64,000 nt of DNA, taken from positions 857,501-921,500 of the forward strand of contig JABMCL010002049.1 in assembly GCA_018857735.1 (NCBI GenBank), written 5' to 3'. Under the pieces are notes generated by a model, which saw nothing but the letters and a program-made list of their open reading frames with translations, was not told the origin of the DNA and searched no databases. The DNA comes from Alviniconcha marisindica. Taxonomy: Eukaryota; Mollusca; Gastropoda; Provannidae. Each line of letters starts with the position of its first letter. Positions within the stretch are counted from its first letter, which is position 1. Of the stretch, positions 56,301 through 64,000 are shown piece by piece. The position numbers and the translations under genes are program-made.

Positions 56301-59300
56301 CTGCCGCCCAACACTCTGGACCAGCTGATTGATGAGCTGGGGGGTCCCGACAATGTGGCTGAGGTATCAGTGTTGAATGTGTTGGGGGGGATGATCTTGT
56401 GGCTTGGTTTTTAGGAATAGTCCATAGAGTGTGGTTGGTGGAGGGGGGGGGGGGGGGGGGTCTGAAATGTTCAGGTTAGCTGATTGGCCTGTAAAGTGCA
56501 CAATGGGGGGTGGGGGGGGACATAGGTTATGGCTGGGGTATGATTGATGACAATGTAAATGTGTTCAGCTGGCTGTTTCATTGAGCATGGCAAATGTATG
56601 GATAGACAAAACTTGGGGTCAGCGATGAGAAGGGGGGAAAAATTGTTTGTACAGATGCACACCTTTTCAGTGATGAACCTTCTAGAGCCTTTTTTTGACT
56701 GACTTCACTGTGATTATGAATGATAGGCCTGAGAAAAGGTGCACTGCAAGGGAGCCACTGTGTAACTGCTGGATTTCATTTGGTTAGCTCTGTGTGTAAA
56801 CTAGTGATGCATGACGTATCACTTGATTAGCTCTGTGGGTAAACCAGTGACGCATGACATCTCACTTGGTTAGCTCTATGGGTAAACCAGAAACACATGA
56901 TGTGTGTATGTTCTGTTAGCTTTTCAGTCACAGAATTAATTGAAGCATGCTGTAGTCATTTTACTGTTGGCACAGAGTAGTGTGCTGTGGGTTCTTTCTG
57001 TAACTGAAACTTGAAGAGTGAATGCAATGGCTGTACAGATGACGGGGCGCAAGGGTCGTGTGGTGCAGAACAACGATGGCATACAGTACGAATCTCGCAC
57101 AGAGTCAGATGTGCCCCTGGAAATTCTCAACCTCACAGAGAAGCAACGCTTCATGGACGGAGAAAAGGTATTGCTGGGATTTCTTTATATCTTTTTTTTA
57201 TTCCTTTCTGGCATTTTGCAGGATACGAGATTTTAAAGGATTGTGCTAGCTTCTCCGGTTGATTTTAAGAGCTCTTTCCATGTTTTCCACTTTTTTAAGG
57301 TCGTGTGAAGGTGTGATTTGAATTCTGAAAGTGTTTGAAGGTATGATTTGATTTCCAGAGATGGTTTGAAAGTGCAGTTTGATTTCAGAAGGAGGTTTGA
57401 GGGTGTATTTCCAAAGATGGTTTGAAAGTGCAGTTTGATTTCAGAAGGGGGTTTGAGGGTGTATTTCCAAACATAGTGTGAAGTCTTTATTTAATTCCCA
57501 CAGGATGTAGCCATCATCTCAGAAGCGGCCAGCTCGGGTATCTCGCTGCAGGCGGACCGCCGGGCACTGAACCAGAAACGACGGGTGCACATCACACTGG
57601 AGCTGCCCTGGAGTGCCGACCGGGCCATTCAGCAGTTTGGTGAGCTGATTTTTGTAATTCCCCACAATGAAGTAATCACCTTGTCTGTGCATTTTTTTGC
57701 TGTTCATTTGGTTATCCTTCTTTGTTCCAGTTTAGGCCTTTTGTTTTGAGGGTCCTTATACATAAATGTTCCAATCAAAATGAGCAAGTCAGAGTCATAG
57801 CAATGTTTGGTTTGGTTTTCTTGCCAGGTCATACATAATCAGTCCAGTCAAAGCGAGTGTGCCTGAGTAATGCCGATGCTTAATGCTGTTTGTTTTGTTT
57901 TCAGGTCGCACACATCGGTCCAATCAAGTGAGTGCACCGGAGTACCTGTTCCTGATCTCCGAGCTGGCCGGAGAGCGACGCTTTGCTGCCACTGTTGCCA
58001 AGCGACTGGAGAGCTTGGTATGACTGTTTCCTCACGGTTCAGACTAATGCTAAATTGGAGGTGACTTTTTCAAATCTGGGGCTGTTCCGGACAATAGCAG
58101 ATTTTGTTCATTAATCAAACAGTTGTGAGGAAGACTCAGAATTTCTTGCTCCAAACACATGAAAGGTTCAGAATAATGCCAGATATTAGGACAAAACAAG
58201 ACATGCGAATTTTAGCATTATTTTGAACCTTTTATATGTTTGGATGTTGTTTTAGAACACTGGCAGTCATTCTTTCAATTTTTTTAAAGAGTTTCTTAAA
58301 ATTATTCAGATTTTGATCTTGGGTAATTTTTCACCTCTTTTTAAAAAAGTCAGTTTTGAGGAGGGGGCCAAAACACTCCATCTGTCACATGTTAAATCTG
58401 GACGACGATTCTGAATCGCTGACTGCATTTTTAGTCGCGGAGAAGTTTCAAAGTGTGGAGTTATATTTGAGTTATATTTGTGAGTTTCTGATGTTCCATC
58501 AGAAACTCACAAATTTAACAGTTGTAAGTCAACCAAGTGCTTCTTGGTAGCAGATTTGTGAATTTTTGTCAAAACTGATATTTCACAGCTTGATGTCAGT
58601 TGTTCACTTTGAAACGTGTGATAGAGACTGCAAGTAGCTGCATTTCATGGTCCATTGTCCTCCTTTTCCAGGGAGCTCTCACTCATGGGGACAGGCGAGC
58701 GACAGAAAGTCGTGACCTGAGTCGCTTCAACATTGATAACCGCTATGGCCGGGCTGCGCTGGAGGCTGTGATGAAGTCTGTGTTGACAGGGGAGCCAGGC
58801 TTTGTTGACCCGCCCAAGGCCTACAAGGGGAACTTCTTCCAAGGTCTCTTTCTCTCTTCTACCATCCTTATTCACTGCACTGTTTGATTTTTCATAGCTG
58901 TCAACTTTGCTAAGTGATAGACAGAGCAGGCTTTTACTTGTTTGGACAGGTGTATATGCCCCGGGCACATTTCAGTGCCTGAGGTTACAGCAAAAAGATG
59001 TTGTTTTTTAATGTGAGTGCAAGTCACCAGAGTGCTTACTCTGCTTGTTTTTGGGGGGTGTATGTGTGTCTGTGTTTTTATTTTAATTTAATGAGCAAGT
59101 TAGAAATTAAATCAAATCATCTGACTTTTATTACTCTTAAGTTCTCTGACTGTGTTGTTGCGTGATGTGTAATGAACAAGAGAAACAGAGTGGAAGGGAC
59201 TTGGGGTTGAAAGGTCATCTGTAATGCCCTACAGTCTACCGCACTGGTTAGTTGAGGGTTAAATGCAGCAGGGTCAAGAGTGCCAGTGCCACCGTGAGTG

Positions 59301-62300
59301 AAAAGCTGCAGCTTGCAGGAGAGACTGAAAGGGGCTGTTGGCTGCTTTCCTGCTCTGCCAGCGGTTATTGCCAGTTTGCACATCGTCATCGTTAATGTCA
59401 CTGTGGGCAAACATGATCTCAGCATTTTAAGCCTGCAGAGTGCGTTGTGGTGGTGTTGACCTGTGTTTGTGGTGACTTGACTGACTAATGTTTACTGTGT
59501 AGTCAAATTTAGTCTGTTTTATTTTGTGCAGATGTGAGGCAGAATCTGGAAGGTGTAGGTCTGATGACTACGGAAAATGGCATTACTGTTCTAGATAAAG
59601 GTATGGAGGTCATTTTGCTCTTTTGCATGTGCTTTGTTTTCTTACTTCAGCCGTCCATATGACCAGCGGCTTTCAGTTTAGCTTTCCCTTCTCTTTTCAG
59701 CTTGCTGCCTTTTTGTTAAACTGTCTCTTCTGTCTGCGACACAGTACTTGAGATGTTCCCATTTTTCTCTTCAGCTACCTTACCTTTAAAATTTCTCTTT
59801 CTGGCAGACTTTTCCTGGCTTAGCTCTCTCTTCGGACAAGTTGACCAGCTTTGTGTTGTAAGAATATTGTATAATCAAGCTTCGCCTTTTCTGTCTGTCA
59901 GCCACATGGTTCAGCTTTGCTTTTTCTCGCAGCCGTATAGTTCAGTTTTGTCTTTTATGTCTGTCACCCTTATGGTGATACTTTGCCTGTGCTCCCTGTG
60001 AACCTTATGGTGAAACTTGGCTTAATCATTGTCTGTAAACTGCTTTTTGCAAAAGCTTGTTTCCCTGTTCTGACAGTTACCATGGTTGCTTTTCCATCTG
60101 GTTCTGACAGACTACCAGAACATCAGCAAGTTCCTGAACCGGCTGCTGGGCATGCAGACAGACCTTCAGAACGCTCTCTTTGAGTACTTCAACGGCACCC
60201 TGTCTTCCATCATCCTGGATGCCAAACGATGCGGCCGCTGGGACATGGGCATTCTGGGTAAGGACCGTTGATTTACCTGTCACCCCCTGTGTGGGTGGGT
60301 GTCAGTTTGTGTGGGTGTGTTCTGCCAAGGCACATTTTTGTTCAAGTTTCACTCGCACTAGCATCGGGATTGTAACTAAGGGTAGGTGGAGGATTGCTTT
60401 TCAGTGCCCAGTCAGCCATGTATGTTAACTCATGGAGATATGACCCACACAATTGACAGGTGTTTGTTTTTTCGGTGGGGGGTGGGGTTCAAGTCAGTTA
60501 CATCTCTCCCCACTTTTTTTCCCTGTGTGTGACAAAGTTGATGCGTGATGTTTTGTTGTTTCCTGCCAGATCTGGGCTCTGGCAATGAGCGTGTGAAGAG
60601 ACTGGAGACACGAGTGTTTGTGGGAAACACAGCTACCAATACTGCAAAGACAGAACTCAGCGTTGTAAGTACTTGTGGTCGGTTGCTGGAGTAGCAAAAT
60701 GTAGGTCCTGCGTAACTTGTCTTTGGCACTCTTCTTGGTATTTGTTCGGTGCTTCGTGCTGAAGTAGAGTCTTACATCAAACAAATGAGTGCTTGTCGGT
60801 CAGCATGTTTTTGCAGCTGAAAAGGAAGACAGAAGTGTCCAGAAACAAATATGGCTTGTTCATCAGGCGCTAAAGATTGTGACAGAGGCAAATGCAGTGC
60901 CTTTAGAATGAAAGCAGTTGGGGCAGACTGGATGCATTGTGGGAAGTTGCAGTGCATTGTGGGCAGTAGCAGTACATTGTGGTCAGAGGCGGTGATGCAT
61001 CTGGGTCACAAGCAGCTGCATGCACTGAAGGCAAAAGCAGTCCACCAGGGACCAAAGCAGTGGACATCTATCTGGCTTGCGGGTCTTCATGGTGTAGTGT
61101 TTTGTCTAGGTGTTGATGCACAGTGTGAATGGAACGTCACCAAGACAGATTCCTGTGCACATTTTCGTGTCACTGGCAAATAAATACCCCAATGACTGTT
61201 GTAGGTTCAGGTGGAGCGAGGCATGTCGTGGTCGCAGGCCATGGACCTCTGGCGGCGGTGCCAGACCCTGGATGAGGGCTTCTTCATCTCTCTGCAGGTG
61301 AGCGCCGCTGACTCTGTGACAGCAGTCCCATACAGACCCAAGCACTTCACTTGCCACTGTATGCAGAGACAGCTAGCATATCCAGCATACCCAACACTCT
61401 AAAATCTGTTACTGAGCAGTGTTAAAATAATATTCGACGCGGTGCGTGGAAAAATTCTAGGCTCTAAATATGTGCGCCTGAAATTGAATGAAGTGGGGGG
61501 GGGATAGGGGATATGTTACCTGCACGTATTATGTACCACTTGTATGCTTTTCAAGCAGAATTGATGTGATCCATGCGGTCCTGTTGGCTGCTTGCAGGAG
61601 CGCAACCTGAAGCGCACAGCCATCGTAGTGGTGCTTCAGGGGAAGAACAAGAAGAGGGAGAAGGTGTACAGCGTCTACCGACCCAACACTGGCCTGCAGT
61701 CGCGGGCAGAGACGCTGGAGGAGATCAGGAAGAAGTACAAGAAGGTGAGATTCAAAACATCAAATTCCTTCTGAAAAATGAACCACTGTTGACCAAATAT
61801 AGCTTATGTGTGTCTCTTATGTCATGCCAGGCTGAGAATATTTTAAGCGTGTAGCTTTCATGCCCATTTCCTGTTAATGCCCAGGCAGCACCATTTGCAT
61901 TTTTTTTGGCAGTTGGTTGTGGATTCTGTATGAGTGTTGGCGCATACCTGTATGCAAAGTGAGGGAGACTTTTGAATGTTCTACAGATTCAGATCTCTTG
62001 TTGGAAATTTGGGTTTCTATATTTGGCTATTCCTGCAGTGGCTGTGAGAGAAGCACTGCCCAGTCTGCTGGTGTGTGTGTGATCCTGACGTTGAACTGAG
62101 ACATTTTTGAATGTTCAACAGTGCATTTGCTTATGACAGTTTGAGGGAACTGAGGTGAGGAGGTTAAAATCCAGTTACTAACTAACTACAGATTCAGATC
62201 TCTTGTGGGAAATTAGGGTCTCTCGGTCTGGGTATGGCTGCAGTAGCTGTGAGAGAAGTGCTGCCCAGCCTGCTGGTGTGTGTGTGTGTGTAATACTGAA

Positions 62301-63799
62301 GTGTTTCCCTGTTGCTAAACTGAGCCATTTACTGACAGGTGCTACCTGACGAAGCTCAGCCCCGCTGGGAGGACCAGTACTTTTCCTCTGCTCACGTCTG
62401 CACCCACGCTTACTGGTAATGTTGGCATCTCTGTGGCTTGGTTGGCAGGGAGTTTTGTTTTCTCTTTGATAGCTGCTTTACATTAAATGGCGCTGTATCG
62501 ATGTGTGGCCATGTTTCACCCCTGAAGCGCTTGCTAGGGGTGATCTGTTTCGACTGATTCAAAAAGAACTCGAGGGCTTCTATTCTTTGTACACATGGTA
62601 GGCTCAGTTAAATTGTTTTAGTATCTCCTTGTTTGCACCCCGGTTGGTTCAGTTCAGTTCCAGATGGTAACTCTGTGCTCAGAAAAGCCTACATCCAGTC
62701 CACCTGTCGCTTGGATGTTTCCCCAATATTGCCTTTCAAATAGTTCCAGTGTTAAAAGGTTTGAACTGAGCATAAATCTTTTCCGCAGCTTACTTGTTTT
62801 GACAGGCTCGCTGAGAGTGGGACTGCTCAACGACCTCTCACCTTTCTGGCCATTTCTTTGTCAAGCGGTGCATGGTGTGCCTTGACTGAAATCATTTTCT
62901 GGGACTGACTTGTCTGTCTGTGAAGCATGGTTGACCAGCTAATTTCAATGACCCATCACATTTCTCAGGAACGGCAACTGCAAGAAGACGAGTGTTGGAC
63001 TTCCCTGCGAAATTGGTCTGCGCACTCGTCAGTACCATGTGCTGTCGGGCTCGGTACTGTCTGTGTGGAGTCGCGTGGAGTCGGTGCTGGCCTCCATGCC
63101 AGGCGGCAACATGTCCAAAATGCAGATCATCCGTCTCCGCACCGATGATGGGCTGAGGATTGTGGGTAAGTGGTGGGGAGTTGTAGGTGTGACGGGGAGG
63201 GTGTCTGAAAGGCTTGGTGTGGGGTGCCAATCGGATTGACAGACGGCATATCTATGGGGGATAGGGAGGAGTGTGTCACATGTTGGTAGATGGTTTTGAT
63301 TTCATTTTCAGTGTGTATGCTCCTGCTTGTCTTTCAGTTTACATGCAGGTGATAGTTGTAAAGCATATAATTATGTGTGTGTGTGTTTTGATGTACATAT
63401 ATATGTGTGTGTTTTGATGTACATGTATGTGTGTTTTTTTAATTTACATGTGCATGTGTTTTGATGACCATGTATATGTGTGTGTTCATGTATGATGAAT
63501 GCGTGTTTGCAGGGAGCCTGATCCCCAACAACTGTGTGGCTCCCCTCATCCACACACTGTCCCAGGATTCAGCCAAGACCTACACGGAGAAGCATCATCA
63601 GTCGTTGCAGTCGGCAATCAATGGCCTCAAGGCCTCCAACGCATTGTCCAGCCTGGCGTCACATAGCAACGGCGCTTCTGGAACTCAAGGCAGGGCCATC
63701 AAGGTGGAGATGGGCTCAGAGTCCAGTGAGGCGTCCAGAACATCTTCCTCGTCCAAGCCGGCAGAACCCGTCCTCAGCATGCCCACCTTTGACTTTTAG
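38378..63799 (+). CDS. SBNO1: Strawberry notch homologue (SBNO), complete helicase-like chromatin regulator
   Basis: The 28 exons are 38378-38395, 40583-40696, 41467-42597, 44595-44688, 45803-46012, 46986-47070, 47501-47591, 48504-48665, 49158-49399, 50449-50602, 51070-51252, 52075-52172, 53420-53550, 54961-55128, 55450-55680, 56236-56363, 57039-57167, 57504-57639, 57905-58017, 58672-58843, 59532-59600, 60111-60257, 60570-60664, 61205-61297, 61598-61744, 62339-62415, 62969-63165, 63513-63799. All splice phases agree and the sum gives about 1,633 codons. SBNO is a nuclear DExD/H-box SF2 protein acting in Notch- and EGFR-dependent transcription. Visible motifs: Walker [12 protein letters not shown] (about 523-533), DECH (639-642), SATGASEP (678-685), [16 protein letters not shown] (about 1128-1143) and [11 protein letters not shown] (about 1166-1176). 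Identity along the conserved core is very high to vertebrate SBNO1; an SBNO1-versus-SBNO2 label is not meaningful for an invertebrate single copy. Exon 1 is inferred. Confidence 0.93.
40140..40582 (+). repeat. Decayed tandem copies of the SBNO exon 2 acceptor region
   Basis: Three to four diverged units of about 105 bp precede exon 2. Each has a TTTRT-rich stretch, a CAG, then variants of GTCATTTTGACTTGTTGAC, matching the first 20 or so coding bases of exon 2. Copies start near 40,256, 40,374 and 40,481, and the functional one is at 40,583. All but the last have lost the reading frame. Confidence 0.75.
40583..40696 (+). CDS. SBNO1: SBNO exon 2, conserved N-terminal motif
   Basis: 38 codons flanked by TATTTTGCAG and [17 protein letters not shown] matches the vertebrate SBNO1 N-terminal DLLLAALSESG, the first conserved block of the protein. 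The exon then turns acidic ([11 protein letters not shown]). Decayed copies of its 5' part precede it. Confidence 0.9.
41467..42597 (+). CDS. SBNO1: SBNO exon 3, long low-complexity exon
   Basis: 377 codons from a TTGTTGCAG acceptor to a GTAATG donor. The product is rich in Gln, Thr, Val, Ser and Gly with few acidic residues, and resembles an activation-domain-like disordered linker. It ends [19 protein letters not shown], aligning with the vertebrate MWINDMKMRSFSP segment. The vertebrate linker between the same landmarks is roughly half as long. Confidence 0.9.
42653..44051. mobile_element. TIR DNA transposon remnant, copy 2, with nested insertion (SBNO intron 3)
   Basis: The ends are GGGTCACAAATAC and GTATTTGTGACCC, a perfect 13-bp inverted repeat. 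Without the nested 43,238-43,922 segment the element is about 700 bp and collinear with 22,938-23,712. The element starts about 55 bp after the exon 3 donor. Confidence 0.8.
43234..43926. mobile_element. piggyBac-like non-autonomous element nested in copy 2
   Basis: A 685-bp insert begins CCCCTTGGATGCCGG and ends CCGGCAGCCAAGGGG, a 15-bp inverted repeat with one mismatch, and is flanked on both sides by TTAA. TTAA target duplication and TIRs starting with CCC are the piggyBac hallmarks. Copy 1 at 23,567 has the uninterrupted CTGCTTAAAGCC. The internal 115-codon frame shows no transposase features. Confidence 0.85.
44961..44991 (+). mobile_element. Half copy of short element family S
   Basis: TTAATGATAGGCCTGAGAC followed by AAGGTTTG; only the right end of the family is present. 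It lies in SBNO intron 4. Confidence 0.55.
45803..53550 (+). CDS. SBNO1: SBNO exons 5-13, SF2 helicase N-terminal (P-loop) domain
   Basis: Exon 5 carries the Q-motif-like region [18 protein letters not shown] and [12 protein letters not shown]. Exon 6 carries Walker [12 protein letters not shown]. Exon 8 carries [11 protein letters not shown]. Exon 9 carries [12 protein letters not shown] and [10 protein letters not shown]. Exons 10-12 carry the [33 protein letters not shown] and [12 protein letters not shown] blocks. Exon 13 carries VEKHFPAP. Each block is nearly identical to vertebrate SBNO1. ATP-binding and hydrolysis residues are intact. Confidence 0.95.
46480..46695 (+). repeat. Interspersed repeat family R, copy in SBNO intron 5
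   Basis: GGATGCAGAAATTGAG, the TGTTGAGAGTCCAGAGCT segment, and GCATGCTTCACCTACCTGCC match 9,990-10,110 in order. The copy has diverged from the two left-hand copies. Confidence 0.5.
48666..49157 (+). other. SBNO1: U12-type (minor spliceosome) intron in SBNO
   Basis: The intron begins GTATCCTTTT, an exact U12 5' splice-site consensus, and has TCCTTAACT with its branch A about ten bases before the terminal AAG. There is no polypyrimidine tract. It splits ...[15 protein letters not shown] directly before the DECH motif. Every other SBNO intron examined has ordinary U2 signals. Confidence 0.85.
48804..48894 (+). mobile_element. Short element family S inside the U12 intron
   Basis: A 91-bp copy from TGCAAACCTTTTCAATGATG to GAATGATAGGCCTGAGACG and GAGGTTTGC. 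Confidence 0.75.
49440..50060. repeat. Degenerate ~45-bp minisatellite in SBNO intron 9
   Basis: Units contain GTGAACCTCACTGATCTGG, TCATGTCTCCCATTGTAGAC. About a dozen copies vary in length. TCTCCCATTGTAG resembles a 3' splice site and is repeated several times before the true acceptor at 50,448. Related units continue in intron 10 (50,680-50,920). Confidence 0.8.
50220..50310 (+). mobile_element. Short element family S, copy in SBNO intron 9
   Basis: 91 bp from TGCAAACCTTTTCAATGATG to GAGGTTTGC, about 140 bp upstream of exon 10. It is the closest relative of the copy at 48,804. Confidence 0.75.
51345..51535. repeat. ~65-70 bp tandem repeat in SBNO intron 11
   Basis: Three copies of TGTGTGTTTATTTSTKGAAC followed by CAGTTTCATTAGC. 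Confidence 0.8.
53551..54960 (+). other. SBNO intron 13, nothing specific
   Basis: A 1.4-kb intron with a small internal duplication near 53,740-53,825 (GTGTCCATT and TTGCTCAGT phrases). The protein-like plus-strand frame at 54,572-54,862 has no splice-compatible phase. Confidence 0.6.
54961..55680 (+). CDS. SBNO1: SBNO exons 14-15, charged linker
   Basis: Exon 14 encodes an Asp/Ser-rich acidic stretch with many casein-kinase-like serines ([16 protein letters not shown]). Exon 15 opens with [20 protein letters not shown], a strongly basic probable nuclear-localisation region. Vertebrate SBNO1 has the same order, including the DPWL landmark. Confidence 0.9.
56236..58017 (+). CDS. SBNO1: SBNO exons 16-19, helicase C-terminal domain
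   Basis: Exon 16 encodes [21 protein letters not shown]; exon 17 MTGRKGRVV and [16 protein letters not shown]; exon 18 motif V ([16 protein letters not shown]) and [15 protein letters not shown]; exon 19 motif VI (GRTHRSNQ) and [16 protein letters not shown]. Both RecA-like lobes are therefore complete. Confidence 0.95.
56656..56743 (+). mobile_element. Short element family S, copy in SBNO intron 16
   Basis: Starts TGCACACCTTTTCAGTGATG and ends GAATGATAGGCCTGAGAAA, AGGTGCA. Its terminal bases have changed in a compensating way (GTGCA/TGCAC), so the inverted ends are still complementary. Confidence 0.7.
56784..56905. repeat. Three-copy ~52-bp tandem repeat in SBNO intron 16
   Basis: Units carry TTAGCTCTGTGGGTAAACCAG followed by a GCATGAC-like stretch and CACTTG. 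Confidence 0.8.
57300..57480. repeat. Tandem repeat in SBNO intron 17
   Basis: Repeated GTTTGAAAGTGCAGTTTGAT and TCAGAAGGRGGTTTGAGGGT units, about 60 bp each, just before exon 18. Confidence 0.8.
58672..63799 (+). CDS. SBNO1: SBNO exons 20-28, C-terminal SBNO-specific region
   Basis: Exon 20 starts [20 protein letters not shown]. Exons 21-27 include [68 protein letters not shown] and [16 protein letters not shown], all with vertebrate counterparts. The last exon encodes [10 protein letters not shown], then a Ser/Lys-rich tail ending in MPTFDF, and stops at 63,797-63,799. Confidence 0.93.
61980..62310. repeat. Direct duplication in SBNO intron 25
   Basis: ACAGATTCAGATCTCTTGT, GGAAATT and GCTGTGAGAGAAG...CTGCCCAGYCTGCTGGTGTGTG occur twice, about 200 bp apart. 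Confidence 0.85.
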
Positions 63800-64000
63800 T
63801 CAGGGAGAGACGGCGAGGATTCGGTCCTGGCATCAGGGGACTGCAGTTTCATAGCATGGAGCTATGCTCTCGGCCTCGGACACAGGATTGTGGTCCGCGT
63901 CTCATGATGTTCATCCGTTCTTAAAACAGGATTTGTCTTGCGGTGGAGGAACCTTCTGCCCTGAAGACGGGGTTGCTCGTAAAGAGAAGCGTTTGGTCCT
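63800..64000 (+). other. SBNO1: Start of the SBNO 3' untranslated region
   Basis: GC-moderate sequence after the stop codon. No poly(A) signal is reached before the window ends. Confidence 0.7.

Overview
The window is eukaryotic and looks like a lophotrochozoan, most likely a gastropod mollusc. Genes are split by GT-AG introns of 0.2-3 kb, the first half is dense in microsatellites and minisatellites, tRNA-derived SINE heads and decayed LINE ends are present, and a 'TTGGTGTTTTACGCC' repeat of a kind I associate with mollusc genomes occurs twice. The species call is inference. Two genes can be assembled in full in one continuous reading frame, and two more are represented by single exons. Layout. 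1-13.4 kb holds no intact gene: mostly (GT)n/(CA)n arrays, minisatellites with 42, ~30, 49 and 32 bp units, G-tracts and retroelement debris. At 13,411-13,483 on the minus strand lies a 73-nt first coding exon of a fatty-acid-binding protein (FABP) type gene; its other exons were not found. 13.5-18.9 kb is intergenic, with palindromes, a diverged duplication and a second LINE end. At 18,899-19,116 on the plus strand is the last exon of a single-pass membrane protein I do not recognise. From about 19.9 kb the sequence changes to calmer, AT-richer DNA. The centre is a head-to-head pair. On the minus strand (37,837 to 26,686) is a KMT5A/SET8/PR-Set7 histone H4K20 monomethyltransferase of 7 exons and about 791 codons, with a canonical PIP degron and a complete SET domain. 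On the plus strand (38,378 to 63,799) is a strawberry notch (SBNO) helicase-like chromatin regulator of 28 coding exons and about 1,633 codons, with all recognisable SF2 helicase motifs. The two proposed start codons are about 540 bp apart, so the genes probably share a bidirectional promoter. Each begins with a tiny coding exon (8 and 6 codons). Both act on chromatin, but a functional link beyond the shared promoter is inference. Notable structure: SBNO intron 8 has textbook U12 (minor spliceosome) donor and branch-point signals. KMT5A intron 2 contains a TIR-flanked, TTAA-bounded element carrying a THAP zinc-finger ORF. SBNO intron 3 contains a TIR transposon with a nested piggyBac-like insertion at TTAA, and an uninterrupted relative at 22.9-23.7 kb supplies the empty site. 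A short 75-91 bp element occurs at least six times in both orientations. The intron ends feeding SBNO exon 2 and KMT5A exon 4 are each tandemly duplicated. No prokaryotic features, CRISPR arrays, rRNA genes or intact tRNA genes were seen.
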